Shown here: piece after piece, positions 12,802-27,900 of the stretch | How the letters are laid out: the number at the start of each line of letters is the position of its first letter | Numbering within the stretch: position 1 is the first letter of the stretch | Source of the DNA: Antedon bifida | Taxonomy: Eukaryota; Echinodermata; Crinoidea; Comatulida; Antedonidae | DNA length: 64,000 nucleotides | Direction: 5' to 3' | Assembly: GCA_963402885.1 (NCBI GenBank) | Contig: OY727099.1 | Coordinates: forward strand, 11,272,001-11,336,000 | Notes under the pieces: model-generated | The model's input: the letters and a program-made list of their open reading frames with translations, nothing else | Told to the model about the DNA's origin: nothing | The model's database searches: none | Program-made: the position numbers and the translations under genes

Positions 12802-13412
12802 AGGCGGCTGTATTAAACGACGACAGTGGAGTTATTATTAGATCGTAATACAATCAAACAAAAAACAATAGAGCTGTAAAAGGATTCATTTCGTTGACTC
12901 ATAAAGATATAGTACTATAATTGTATTGTATAAAGCTACCGACAGTAATGCTATAGTATTACTCTTTAATGCCGCCTTATTCTATATAATTTAATTGTGG
13001 TGTCATTTCACGGGTTTAATAATTGAAATCTTCATCTAAAACTAATTCACTTTTGTTGTCGGTTGCAGAAGAATAATCTAATAATACTGTGAACTTTCAG
13101 AATACTTGATTCATTTTTTCCAAGTTTACGATGCAATCCGATACGATTAAATATATAAAGTTTATTTCTATTTAAAAGTAGGGCACCTAATAAAGATCAA
13201 ATAACATAACAATAATAGTATATTGGTGCAAGTTAATTAGCGGCTGGGTTCGCGTCCTATAAATGTTTGAAAAAAAAAGCTTGTCCTGTATATATTTATA
13301 TTTTCCTCATCAAAACATTTTGATATAATACATATTATAATATCTGACGCGTCAGTTTATATCTTTTGCGTTTATAACGCGTCAGCTTCTTGATTGAGAT
13401 ATTATATCTATA

Positions 13413-13609
13413 AAGGGTCTTTCACACCTGTTCCGGCACGGTTCCGGTCCGGCGTATCGAACATCAATGTTTCGTTTTCACGACGCTCTCCACGCGGCTA
13501 TGCGCCAATCGATATGCGCGTAGCCGCGTGAAAACGAAACATTGACGTTCGATTGGATTTTCCGGCGCCGGACCGTAACCATGCCGGATCAGGTGTGAAA
13601 GACCCTTTA
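13413..13609. mobile_element. MITE-like element, family C, intact copy
   Basis: Long palindromic element. The left end AAAGGGTCTTTCACACCTG is matched by the right end CAGGTGTGAAAGACCCTTT, with TA on both sides. The interior is also largely palindromic (ATGTTTCGTTTTCACG near 13466 against CGTGAAAACGAAACATTGACG near 13526). It should fold into a long hairpin if transcribed. Confidence 0.8.
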
Positions 13610-13889
13610 GTCTAATGCACCATCTACAGAATATTGTCTGGCGACAAAACAAACAGTTTCATAATTAATATAAATATAACAAAAGGCTGTAATTAATAAT
13701 ATAGGATTATTGTTATATTTTATCCTTTTCCCGATTTCATTGCAAATTGTAATTTCAGATTACGGTATTAAAATGATCAGCACAGAAAGAGAAATTCCAC
13801 TGTAGACGCTGTGCATCTGGTAAATGGTGGCTACACTTTGTCAGTTTTTTTGGCGCGTCATTTTTTTTTGTAGACGCGCGCTCGTACAA

Positions 13890-14040
13890 ACTGATTCCAC
13901 TAGTAGGAGGACCACGCAATGCAAATAATTTGACCAATCACAATCGATGATGGATTATCCGAACTGTTCATGCTTTTCATTGGTCACTCGCTTGCCTTGT
14001 TCTTGTTGCGAAACTTTCGTCCTAGTGGGAACCAGGCTTA
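13890..14040. mobile_element. MITE-like element, family B, diverged copy
   Basis: The left end GATTCCACTAGTAGGAGGAC is degenerate. The right end TCGTCCTAGTGGGAACCAGG is well kept. The interior has the family core TTTGACCAATCAC and CATTGGTCACTCGCTTGC. Confidence 0.7.
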
Positions 14041-15908
14041 AAAATAGATATTGATATGGGTCCGTAACAAACGTCATTGCAAGACCTCAAGCAGGATTCG
14101 TGCTCACGAACATAATTGGACTGCTGGACGTGACACGACGACGGAATGTTGACCCTTTCAAATTGTCAAATAATTCGGGAAAATAAATAGTTATACACAT
14201 CACCCCTAGGTGTTTGTATGGGTATAATTATTATTTATATTGGCACTTAAAATCTACGAAAACATGATTAAAAACCCCTGAAGCATTATTTTTTGGGGTG
14301 AAAATGACCTCGAACTAATATCACACGATAGGTACATCGTGCCATCAGAAAAATCACGACTTTGATTATACAATGTGCTTTTCGTCTAATCTCCTTGACT
14401 TTAAAGAACATTACAAGGCCTAAATAGTAAATATTAATTTACAATTTCAAAAAAGCCCCAATAAATAAAAATATCGATTTTCTTTTATTCAAGTCTGAAG
14501 AGAAAACGAGGAGCTAGTTCCTATGTCGGTTAGAATATTATGCAGTGTGTTTTTTTTGTTATTGTGCTTGACAAAAGTACGATAGAAATTTGAGTTGGCT
14601 GGCTTCAAAGTAAAGTTCATCATCATTTTCTATTTATTGTATATAACTTAGTATTTAACGGGAGTGACATCAAACCATTTAACATGTTTAAAGGGTATGC
14701 ATGTTATTTATTTTTTATTTATTTATTTTTATTTTGTTCATACAGACTGGGTTTGAATTAAAACTAATAAATTTAGTGACTTAAACCTGTGAAATAGTTT
14801 GGTAACTACCGTAAATTCCGTAATTAATTTTATAAACCAAATTGTAGGTGAGTAAATTCTTTACTGGATTTGTCAAACAAAATGATTTATTCAATTGTAG
14901 GCCTAATTACGATTTGATTATTATGTAATAAATAAAAAAAACACGTGCCGGATGTAGGAGGCCCTCTTTTGATAAGTACAATACAAATACAAATGGCGGA
15001 AAATCAATTTCGAAGTTTGTTGTTATTAAAATAAAACGCTTAAAACTCTAAATCGTAGATGTCTTAATAACGTATAAGGTAATTTAGCATAAGGATTCTG
15101 TTTAAATGTAATGTTAACTGCTATTGTTATGTGCTGCTATCCTCAGGTAGGTATATAAATAACCTGTAGTCGCCTACTCTAGTCTAACTAGGCTAGGCCG
15201 CGACATTTCACACACAGCGAAGAGGAGCCGACTAGAGCACTAGCAGGACGAATGGTGACGAACCCACTCTAGGGCCTAGGCCTAGTCAAAGCAGTAATAA
15301 CTAATATACACACCGGCATAGGGTCTAGTAGTGAGATAATAAATGTCTACTACCATATGATACATTATATAGTACACAAAACAGTCACAGAATTAGGCCT
15401 ACTCTAGTTACTTTCTTTGAAGTTTCATTTCAAGTTTATAATGTTTAGGCATAGGCTAGGCCTATGTATACTATAGCCTCTTCTAATTTTATTATACTTA
15501 TAATACTAGCCTAGTATAATCATGTTATTATATCTACGTACTAGCTAGGCCCTAACTTAACTAGCTAGTTAGGCCTCCAACTAGGCTCTAGTTTATTAGT
15601 AGGCCCAGGCTTAGTAGCACTGGCCAGGGAAAATTTTCATTTAAAAATTTTGTTTAGCAATATTGCTAATCAAACTGATTTTTAGGTCGAGAAACATTGT
15701 TTTGTATAGTATTTTTTTGCTACACAATTTTCAAAATGTGTAGCAATAAGGTTGTTTTGTATAGCTTTTTGCTATGCTACACTGGCGAAAATGTTCCCTG
15801 CTGGCTACTTAGTGCCTGGACAGGCCTATTTATTAACTAGAGGATAGACTTTTTGATTTATTGGACACAGACGTGAATATGTTTTTTTCTTATAATAGGT
15901 CATTTAAG

Positions 15909-18900
15909 ATGGCGAAAGATTTATCAAATCTAGGGTTAAAGAAGATAAATACAGCTATTCCAGAATTGTCTGATGTTGACCAATACTCAACATTAATCTT
16001 GGACAACAATGTGATCGCCAAGATCGAACAGCTAGACAAATGTCTGAATCTTCAACAAGTGAGAAATAATAAATGACACTCTATTTAAACTGTTCATATA
16101 ATAATTAATATAAATTAGTAATACTTCTGCTTTAATTTTAAATAATGTCATTTTTAATAATTATATAAATCTGTTTGTTTTCCTTGTTCTTTTTTTGTAA
16201 ATTGTATGTTTATATGGCGATCCTGTTTTGGTGTTTTTCTTTACACTGTTGGATCTTGAATAAATAAATAAATAAATAAAATAAATAAATTTACTTCCAT
16301 GAAGAATTGACAAGAGCTAAATTGCAATCCTAGATAATTGAACAAAACAATAACATGCAAGACAGAGAGAAAATTTAATTTTTCAAATGTAATTCATTTT
16401 GTGATTGTTTTTTGTTATTCAGCTTTCTATAGCAAACAATCGTATAATACATATAAATGGAGTGGCCAGGCTGAGAAATCTGCGTGTTTTAAATCTACCA
16501 ACCAACAGTATTCAAGGAATTGATGGCTTAAAAGATTTGATACAATTGGAATGGTTGAACTTATCAGGCAACAACATTAAGGTTAGAACTGGAAATAACT
16601 ACCAAATAATGGCACAAAATATCCAAATAAGGTTACAAAATAACAATATAAGGGTACAAAATATCCAAATAAGGGTACAAAATATCCAAATAAGGATACA
16701 AAATATCCAAATAAGTATACAAAATATCCAAATAAGGATACAAAATATCCAAATACGGGTACAAAATATCCAAATAAGGGTACAAAATATCCAAATAAGG
16801 ATACAAAATATCCAAATACGTGTACAAAATATCCAAATAAAAGTACAAAATATCCAAATAAGGATATGAAATATCCAATTAAGGATACGAAATATCTAAA
16901 TATGGATACAAAATATCCAAATAAGGGTACAAAATATCCAAATAAGGATACAAAATATCCAAATATGGATACAAAATATCCAAATAAGGATACGAAATAT
17001 CCAAATAAGGATACAAAATATCCAAATAAGGGTACAAAATATCCAAATAGGGGTACAAAATATCCAAATAAGGGTACAAAATCTTATCGTCTTATTGTAA
17101 AAATCAGCAGTGTTCTTGTCTCCACCATAAAGCATACAGTATTGATAAACTTTGAAATTAATTAAAATGTTTTGTTTTGCAGTCTATGGACAACTTATCC
17201 GCTTGTCTTAAACTGAAGCACCTTGATCTGTCTGATAACAGTATATCTGCCGTCAGCAATATCTCACTATTGACCTGTTTAAAGGTAACATTCATTATTC
17301 AGGCCTTGTCTTTTAAGGCGAGCTAGTGCAATCACTCACCTAACACACTCCTAAACTGCCCTTGAGGAGTGCGATTTACAACACGCTTAAATTTGGTAAA
17401 CTTCTACACACCAACATACAAACAGCACACCTACAGCACCCCTGAATGTATTGAGGAGTGCAATTTGTAGCACACCTATAATTTTCAAGACAAGGCCTGA
17501 TTATTATATCTTAACCTCTGTCTACACTATCAAACTTTATGTGACAACAAATGTGATGTGCCCATATACTGCATGGAAATGATGATGTCATATCACTACC
17601 ATATTTAAGCATATCACTACCATAATTGGGCACATCACATTTTTTTGTCAAACTACTGTAGTTTGATAGTGCAGACAGAGCTTTAAATAATGCTAAACAA
17701 ATTTGTGGTGTACATTGACTTGAATATTGCTTTTTAAAACGCTTCAGTTATCCAGCTGGAAAATTCTATTACATTTGTTAATTTTATAAATGTTTTAAAT
17801 GTATTGCAAATTGTTTACTATGTAATGGTGTTTTTAAAATTTAAAATAGGAATTTTCAATGTTTTCTTTTTGTATTTGAAGACCCCAATGGTAATATGTT
17901 TTTTATTCAACTTTCTCAGATTATCCTCAGTTCATTCAGTTAATATCGTTTTTTTTTTGTACATTTTTAATTTATGTCTGTTATTTGCAAAATGAACTGA
18001 AATACAAATAAATAAATAAAAACCAGCCTTGTTATCACAGAATTGCAATAATTGTTGAGCAAAGTTGTTACTGCCAATTACCATGATGTATGTGTCTAAT
18101 ACATTAATATACCATCCTTATTTACCTCTTTTAACATCAAGTTCAAATAGTGAAGCTGTAGTTTGCTGGTTAACATGCTTGCCTTCAAATCCCAAAGTCC
18201 AGGGTTCAATCCTGACCTACAGTATTGCCAGAGTTATAACTCACGACTCTTTTAATTCCACTCTCTCTCTGTAATTGCCGAGTTTCTCGCTGTTGGATGT
18301 GTATGATTAAAAAGTATGTTTACATAGCAATAATGTTGGCAATAACGTTGAATTGTATTTGACTATACTTGCTGCGTTATTATGGGTTTTATTTACTATT
18401 AATTGCTATTACCACTTCAAAGAGAAATTAGCAGATAATTTGAGTGCAGTGCTGTAGTCGGTAGTTACTGCGGAAAGATCTTCTGAACAACAACATTTTT
18501 TTCAAAGAACATCCAATGTATCTTCTTGGTACAAATGGTTCAGGGTGTCTGAGCAACTGTGTAATGAGAGATTCCTCCATACCTTACGATCCTGTGCTGA
18601 CCTAACTGTTTCCACAGCTGTACAACCCCCTTTGCTGTAATTCCGTCCGTCCATCTTAGTTTTTTGCCTTACTCACGATCGTTTACATTGCACAGGCAGC
18701 TCCCATTAAAATGTCTTTCTTTAGTCCCAGATGTCTCGAGATATGTGCGAAACATACATTTCATTATTGCTACTAAATAACATTGTTCAACATCCAATGT
18801 ATTTGATCTTTAATGCTAATTAAACTTATATGATAAACAGTGCTTAATCACATTTTATTGTACACTTGCCATGTGTGTGTAAACTTTATCATGACATTGA

Positions 18901-21900
18901 TGTTTTTACTGTTAAGTGTCAAAACATGTACTAAAGGTCAAATGTCACGTTGCAGCATACTTCATTATAAGCACTGCTATCATATTTTTATAGATAAAGT
19001 TTGATTTTTGATATTGTGTTTGTTACACTTGATTATGAAGATGTTAGCTGTGTTCACACACACTGGAGTTAACTCTGTTCTATACAGGCTAGCAGATCCA
19101 TGTTCACACACACACTGGAGTTAACTCTGTTCTATACAGGCTAGCAGATCCATGTTCACATGCACTGGAGTTAACTCTGTTCTATACAGGCTAGCAGATC
19201 CATGTTCACACACACTAGAGTTAACTCTGTTCTATACAGGCTAGCAGATCCATGTTCACATGCACTAGAGTTAACTCTGTTCTATACAGGCTAGCAGATC
19301 CATGTTCACATGCACTGGACTTAACTCTGTAAGTTCTATACAGGCTAGCAGATCCATGTTCACATGCACTAGAGTTAACTCTGTTCTATACAGGCTAGCA
19401 GATCCATGTTCACACACACTAGAGTTAACTCTGTTCTATACAGGCTAGCAGATCCATGTTCACATGCACTGGAGTTAACTCTGTTCTATAAAAGGCTAGC
19501 AGATCCATGTTCACATGCACTAGAGTTAACTCTGTTCTATACAGGCTAGCAGATCCATGTTCACATGCACTAGAGTTAACTCTGTTCTATACAGGCTAGC
19601 AGATCCATGTTCACACACACTAGAGTTAACTCTGTTCTATACAGGCTAGCAGATCCATGTTCACATGCACTAGAGTTAACTCTGTTCTATACAGGCTAGC
19701 AGATCCATGTTCACATGCATTAGAGTAGAAAAAAGAGTGTGTAGACATAATTAATAATTAATTGATGGTTATGATTAATTAATGAAATATATCCATTATC
19801 ATAACTTTTTTTTTGTGCCTGGCACCTGGTTGGTATAATTGTTATAATTTATCAGGTTTCATCAACTTGTGACTGACATAAACAATAAATATTAAAGTCT
19901 TGCTACTGACCTCAGCTACTGAACCAGTTAGTGCACCTTCTTCAAAATCTCAATCAATCATATTTCAATATTCAGGAACTCAACACTTTCCCCCACAATA
20001 ATTTCGGATTAATAAAACCATTGATTTTGAAATAAACAATATTATTTTGCTTGCATGTTTGTTATTATTATTAATAAGATTTTTCATCTTTCGGTCACAA
20101 ATGGAATAAACCCTAAAGTCACAAAACCATTTGTAAAAATTGATAGACAGGCACCTAAAATTTCTGCCTAAGGGTGAAAGAAGGAACAAACATATCAAAT
20201 GTAACGAAAACTTAACCTTCTTTGCTGGGGTACTAATTCTGTGTTGTGAAAAAAGTTCAACGTAGTTCACAACAATATACTGTTAATTCAGTTTAGCTAT
20301 TTTTTAATACATTGAATGTAGGTTACAGTTCAACTTCAGTTAATGTTTATTTACGTGATGTCCTTAAGGCATGTATGTCGTTCATGGATCTAATATTATG
20401 GTATGACATAATGGGAAAGGACCCAGTGATAATTGTTTTATATTACAAAGTGAAACACCTGGAATATTATCTTGATAACCATCAGTTGATACATTTTAAA
20501 GCTCCACGTGAAGTTTACAAACTTTTCAGTGATATTCATTAACCAGTAATGTCGCACAATTTGTAAAGTTTAATATTTTGTGACAAACCTTTAAGCTCTG
20601 TGATCTACACAAACTTTGACAAAAAAATGCGATGTGCCTATATATGGACATAATGGTATCATATCACTACCATATTTAAACATATCATCATTACCATATT
20701 TAAGCATATCACTACCATATTTAAGCATATCACTACCATATTTCGACTTTTTTATCTAACTAGTTTGATAGTGTAGACAGAACATTACTCAAGATTTATA
20801 ATCAACCAATTCAGCCTACTTTGTTTCAAATACATTGTGTACGTCATCAGCCGTTGTTTCCAAGCATCATCTCCAAACCTAATGTACATGTATTTGTAAT
20901 ATTATTTACGATCTGAGTACATTTCCCTTAAGACTTAAACACAATTTGTTGTTTCACTGAAGATGAAATGTATTAATAGACCAAAATGTCAAATCTACAA
21001 AAACACATTTTAGTGCAATAGTTCGTTGAAAAATGATTATTATTATATTTAAAAAAAAATACCTCTCATAAATGTTCTCAAAAAGAAACATCAGACACAA
21101 CCCAAAAGATCATGGTCAATTAAGAGTCTAGAAAAATGTTTGCGTGCATACCACAATCATTTTAAGTACATACTCAAGTATGGTGTAAGTATTTTAATGC
21201 TTTTAGGAGAATCATGATAATGCAATGTCAAGTTACATTATTGGGATGTTGTAATGTTAGTTGGTCATTATTTACATCACAATGTTGCAAAGTGTCAATA
21301 TATTTATATTCTCCTATTCACACTAATTTTGTATGATTCCGAAGGTGTCCCCTTAATAGTACTTAGTACTTACTTAGTTCTACTATATTTCTATGCATTT
21401 TCTTACATTATGGTCATTATTTCCGTCACAAAGTAGCAGAACTTTTGCTAAGAGCTATCAAAAGGACACTTTCTTGCTAAATAAACAAGGATCAATATAT
21501 ATTTGAACACTATAACAAACTCCCTATTCAAAGGACACCCCTATTAAGGGGACACTTTGTTTGTACCCTTAACAGGGGTTCTACTGTACTTCTATGATCA
21601 AATAGTGAGGGTCCCAAATGATCATCAATTGCTGGATGGATCACCCTCATTAAATATGGTTCAAATAAAATAAAGAAATTGAGAAAAAAAACACTTCAGA
21701 ATAAGAGGCAATGTTATTGTTACTTTTCTATTTCTTTGCCACTATTTTCATAGTGCTTTTAATACTGTAGACAATTACACTATCCATTGCCAACTAATTA
21801 CCAAAGCTATTATGTGTTTAACTAAGTACGTACAAGGTTGGTTTGGAATGGTTGAGATCCAGTCTAACTATGAAAATATTGATTATTGAATTTCCACTTT

Positions 21901-24900
21901 ATCTGTAGCTAATGGTTACCAATCATGCTTAAACTGATACTTAACAAATTTACATAGTTCTTAAGTTCTGAAATGTTAAAACTCCCGTTAAAACTATTCA
22001 AATCTTTGTCTAAAAAATTGTGCTTAATTGTAGTTATCTTCAGTGACTGCTAGTGATGCTTTACTTGTTTAGTATATACAATTGTGCACAGTTTATGAAA
22101 ACAGTAGTTGAGCAGACAAAATGAATAATAATATAAATACTAATAATAACAATTCATTTGTAAACTACACTTTTGAACAGTGGCACACTTCTTGAATGAA
22201 GGTGCGGTCCAGAGTAAAGTAAAATAAAAGTTTAAACAAAAAGTGATTTAACAAGAAAAAAAAAGAAATAGAGGATTTAAGAATTAAGCAATTTCATTGT
22301 TGCTTCCTTTCTCTTTATTACTTGAATATTAAGAAAGTTATTTTCTTGAATAAACAGCATCAAGCTGATCTTCACATAAAAAGTGATCATCGTCGGTCAA
22401 TGACGTCATTCAAGATCTTAGTCACACAACCAACGTAATTGAGATTCTTTGATTTGCAACAAAGTTTGACATTATAATGCTAAGATTTATGTGAGATTTG
22501 TCTGAATTAAATTGATTTCTTCATTAGTTGTTGTAATTCACTTTAGTTAATCCTGTTCTTTTAAGTATAAATGGATTTATTTGTTAGAAAACTATCTAAA
22601 TCCTGTTCAAGTGCATTTGGATTTACATAGGAGAGCCGTAGCCACCAGCACCAACACTTTTTCACAGAGGCCTTTGACAACCAAGTGGCTTGAACAGAGA
22701 TTGTTCCCTTTTCTTGTGAAAACCGCACCACTTCATAACTTGTGGCTACATCACTTCACTGCATAGTATCTTTGATCAAATTTCATATTGATCAATTATT
22801 GCCTCTCCTCTGGTCAAGGTGGGCACTGGACGAGAGAAGCCCTTGGTCAATGATAGGACCAGCCAAAGGTGCTTTAAACAGTCCTGGCTTAGTTTCATCC
22901 ATCATTCTGATGAATGTAAGATTAATAATAAAGTATAAAGATAATAATTGTTTTTTACAGACCTTGCTTCTTCATGGTAACATCTTGACAACGCTACGAG
23001 GTGTACCTGCCTATTTTCCAACTTCGCTCACCACACTATCTCTCGCAGAAAATGAAATCAGTGACTTGACGGAGGTATGTACTTTTGCATCCTTTTAATG
23101 TTTTGAGATTTAAGCAATGACTTGGTAGTTACAGTGGTTTCCTAGTAAGCCTTTAGTCCCTGGTTCAAATCCAGTCTGATTCAGTTTTCTTTTCATGATA
23201 CAAAAAAACTCCACACTGAATGACTTGTAAGCCTTTATGTAGATATGTTGTGTTTGACTTGCAGTACATTAGTATGGAAAGAGTGAGCAACTTAGCCGAT
23301 GGCAATTCTTGGTATTATGCCTAAAAAACCTAGCATTACAGTCATAAACAGTTAGCGTCTCATTTCGCATGCGAGCCCACAGTCATGGAACTCAATAAAT
23401 GTTACCTTGCGTGTGGTTCAAAAATAATATAGCTTATATTGAATTGTCATTATTTAATAAACTGTGACATTTCTCTAACATTATTGTAGGTACAAATTGT
23501 CAATTATGGAGATTTCTTGAAAGATAACACAAAACATGCTGTGAGCGCACATGTGCAATGTAGGTCACCGGATGAACGCAACCATGTGTTCAAAACCAGA
23601 AACAAAATTTATTCGCTGCGGGAGCAAAAACACATTTTTTTAGGTCATCTTCATGTGATTTTTATAATTTGTATATTTTTTTAGATGTCATATTTATGCT
23701 GTCTTACCGAACTGGAACAACTGTCGATCAAAAACAACCCTGCTGTTTTAATGACGGCCTCTGTGTATCCTTTACCACGCGTACTATCATTATTCTTATT
23801 CTAAGCCGATTTTTAAAAATGTCATAGTAATATTATAAAGGTTGTATTTTTTTCTTTAATGTATTTATGTTTCTAATTTTTAGTATACCAAGTACAACCT
23901 ATTTGAAAGTCATATAGATATATTTAATTATTTCTTAAGCTCTGTCTACACTATCAAACTTTATGTGACAAAAAAATGTGATGTTTTCATATACAGTATG
24001 GACATGATGATGTCATATCACTACCATATTTGGGCACATCACATTTTTTTTGTCGTCAAACTAGTTTGATAGTGTAGACAGAGCTTTAAACTTAAATATG
24101 ATTAATATTTCTAGGAAGAAAGGAGAATGTATCTACAAAATTTTCAGTATGTGTAAGCTGTAATGAATTTTCTACCAATATCTTGTTTAGAACCTTATTT
24201 AATCCTTAAACAAATGTATCAGTGGTTTTGATTATAGGCCTTACGTAGCCAATTGGTGTTTGACTCTGCATGTTCTAGATGGCGCTGTTATTATTCAAAG
24301 AGAAAGGTACGTACTTGATAAGCCCATCCCTAGCAACACCATAGATTTAGCCCCGGACTTGTTGCACAGTAGCTATGGTAAATACTTGGATATAAGAATA
24401 CCCCTCTTGTATTTAATGCCCTCATTTCTTAAGTTGTATTCCATTTAGTTTATCTGTGGCTGAGTTATTTTCACAATTCATTGGAATATAATTGCCAGTA
24501 GCAAAGTCATAAATATGTTCCCAAGATACCCGACATTTTGCTATATAATTATTTTGCGATATGTTATGGTTTTCTGTGTAATATTTGATGGTAAATATTG
24601 CCTTCCGCATTTTTACCAATTTATATTAGTATGTCATGATTATATTAGCTTACCAAAAATGTTGAGAAGTAGGTCATGACAAGGGCTACTGTTACACTCC
24701 AGGTAAGAGCTGGGTGGTGTCTCCTCAGGTAACCAATGTTGCATCACAGATAATGTTCACCTGTACAGTTAGCATTTGTTTCATATGATTAATATTAGTT
24801 AACTGATTTAAACATGGAGTTTAGTAGAATAAAGCTCTGTCTACACTATCAAACTTTATGTGACAAAAAAAATGTGATGTGCCCATATATGGACATGGTG

Positions 24901-27900
24901 ATATGTCATATCACTACCATATTTGGGCATATCACTACCATATTTGGGCACACTTTTTTAGTTGATAAACTTCTACAGAAAAATTAACTAGGGCAGTATA
25001 AAGTAGTTTTTGGTAGACTAAGTTTGAATTTAATTTAACATTCTAACTTTGTACTGAAGAAATGTGGAAAGCGGTGGTTTGGTTTTACGAATGTGATCTT
25101 GACTAATTTGATTTTTTTCATTGCTATATTCCTTTTTATTGCTGATCATAAACCAGACGCACACGGCCCTCAACAATAATTATGTTTTATTATCAAAATG
25201 TGACACATCAAGGTGTTTTAGTAGCTTATTAAAGCATGGAAACGTGAAGCTCATAACGTCAAATTGTGGTATAATCATAGAATTCTCAATGGACACAAAC
25301 ACTCCCACTGATTATAAACTGATTATTAAAATGTGTCAGAGCTGTTGCTACCTTGACCTTAATAATTTCCCCCTTCTTTAATAATTCAATGACATTAAAG
25401 TTTGATTTGTAAAATGATCAGCAGTCTACTGACACATTAATTATGAACTTTCATCAGTAAAGCCTGCAAAATGGATTTAATAACATTCCAATGTGTGCGT
25501 GTGGTAGTGTTTTACTGATGATACTGTTTCACATTATTTGTGACGTTATGCCGAGTATTTGTTTATCATATGCAGTTAACGCTGAGTGCGGGACTCTCTT
25601 GAAAATGCTCTCACAAAACCAAACTTTTCTTAGCTCCAAAAGGTCATTTATTCTTTTTACATGTTTATTTCTTTGTCATATATTTCAAAATTCAACTTTA
25701 GTCTTTTTTTAATATTAACAACTTAGTTGAAAACCAATTGCTAATCTGATGGTCATTAAAATACCTTAAAATTAAAGTTAATTTATATTTTAATAGAATA
25801 CAGTCAACTCTCCCAATACCTGACTGACTGAGAAAATAAAAATGATATGTTTGTATCATGCCATCTTAATTTAACACTCTGTAATCAAATCCAAACGAAA
25901 ATATATAAAGAGAGTGTTATTTAGTTAATGCAATATCTGTATTATAGTGTAAATTATTATTTTTTAATAAATTGTATACGATAGGTGTATTGTTGTTTGT
26001 ATACATTGTAAAATATCTTTAATGACCTAATATGTCTGTTTTTTGGAATGCGTTTTGAATGATAAAAATTAATTTTTGGAAAGTTTCTGGATTTCAGAGA
26101 GTATGCAAATCAAATGTAATGGTTAGAAGTTTACAGTGCATATTATACTGCTGTTCCAATGCTTCTATAAAGTTTATTGGGTTATGTAACATTCTTGTGG
26201 GAATATGAGCAAGTTAGCAAGAATGTTCTGGCTTTTATGAAGCCCATAAATAATCACAATTTGTTTTTAAACATTGAGCTGCAATCTGCCGACAATGATT
26301 TATCTACAAGAAGTGCTTTACATTGAGTTTAGATAGAGGGCGCTGTAACAGATATTTAATATCTATACTATAAGAGAGAGTTTGTACTTTTGGTGGTTCG
26401 TTAGACAAATAAAATAACTGCGTTATGTTTTAAAAAGTATATTTAATGACTTCTGCCCATTCTAAAGCTCTGTTTACACTATCAAACTTTATGTGACAAA
26501 AAAATGTAATTTGCCCAAATATGGACATGATATCATATCACTACCATATTTGGGCATATAACCACCATATTTGGGCACATCATACTGTTTTGTCACACTA
26601 GTTTGAAGTGTAGACAGAGCTTAAATGACATCACTTTTTATATTTACTCTTTTCTACATTGTTTTATAGTTTGAAGGCAGAGTGGCTTTACAGTCAGGGG
26701 AAGGGTCGGTCATTCCATCCAGGTCAGCATAAAGAAGTCTGTCAGTATTTAAGCCGTGTCTGTCCATTGACTACCGCATCTGAGGTATACATCATCTTTT
26801 TTTTTAATTTGACATTACATTTTCTCAGATTTGCCTAGGAAAAAATCTTCACATTTTTTATAGATTTTTATTAAAAGTCAGTTTTCAAAATGATTTTCTG
26901 TGTTTTTTTTTAAATCTTAGATGTCCTGTTTGAGGTAGTAAAAGTTTCTTAAGATAAAATACTGATTTGATAAATAAAGCTCCAGTGTTTAACTTAAAAC
27001 TTGGAGTTTGAAAAGTTGTGGGGTCATTGAAATATACTGTAACCATCAAATGAATATGTTTACGTTTATTTTTAATATGACCTATGACCTACATTATGGA
27101 TGTCTTTAACCACCAAATCCTGCATTTATATTTGTCACTTTGAATTATTTAGTAGAATTACCATTAATCGTCATATTCTTGTCATATCTCGTAAATTTTG
27201 CTAATTTCGCTATTATTACAAGAAGTAGTAGACTTAGGAAATCGTAACCTGAACCCATACCATCTACAAATCATACAGTGTTGACACATGGGTGTACTAT
27301 TGGAAATGGCAGGATTACAGTTAGGCCTCCTAATTGTTGGTTCTGTGTTGTGATAGCTTAGGCAACATGTCATTATTCTACTGCAGTTAATGCAGTAATA
27401 AAAGTATTTTACTGTATTAACATGATTGTTTCAATTTATGAGGAAGTCAAAAAGTGTGATGTATACACAAAGGAGCTTGCTAAACAAAACGTAGTAGAAT
27501 AATGTTGACATGGTACTTTTAACTGCATGCTTAAGTTTGTTCTTAATTACAGACTCAGTTAAAAGAGGATGAGAAACTGGTAAAAATATTGAACAAACAG
27601 CAACTTTACAAGAAGCAGTTACTAGAAGAGTCGCTGTCATCGCCGTCTCCGACACCTTCCATGATATCAAAGAAAAGCAAAAGATCGCGATCGCAATCCC
27701 CTCATAAGGAAGTCCACGGCTCCCCCTCACCACCACCACCAACTGGACCAATTAAGGTTTGGACACAAGAAACAAAACAGGATATGGTGCAATGGGTTTT
27801 ATCTGAGAGGATCAAGAATCCTCATTCGGACATCGTCCTTGAAGATTTAGAGGGTCAGTACTTCACCAATGAGATTTTAGAAACCATTTAAATTACCCTA

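Larger units (their letters stand above)
9271..15908. other. Gene-poor stretch between the GPCR and CEP97
   Basis: No coding exon is supported. It probably includes the GPCR 3'UTR (candidate AATAAA sites near 10266) and, at the far end, CEP97 5' sequence. It holds a 36-bp minisatellite, family B elements at 10542, 10748 and 13890, and families D and C at 12442-12801 and 13413-13609. A dense cluster of TAGGCCTA and CTAG-type palindromes lies at about 15170-15620, just before CEP97. Frames across these elements are element sequence, not genes. Confidence 0.55.

Noticed and set aside
15861-15908. Earlier in-frame ATG codons for CEP97
   Set aside because: The ATG at 15909 has better context (AAGATGG) and gives an N-terminus of typical CEP97 length. 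The upstream codons are not supported by family sequence.
16633-17165. Open frames of Tyr/Leu/Asp or Lys/Tyr/Pro repeats on both strands
   Set aside because: They are translations of the 21-bp intronic minisatellite between CEP97 exons 2 and 3.
20312-20542. 76-codon plus-strand frame in CEP97 intron 3
   Set aside because: The leucine-rich repeat sequence is continuous from exon 3 to exon 4 without it, and it has no clear splice sites or homology I recognise.
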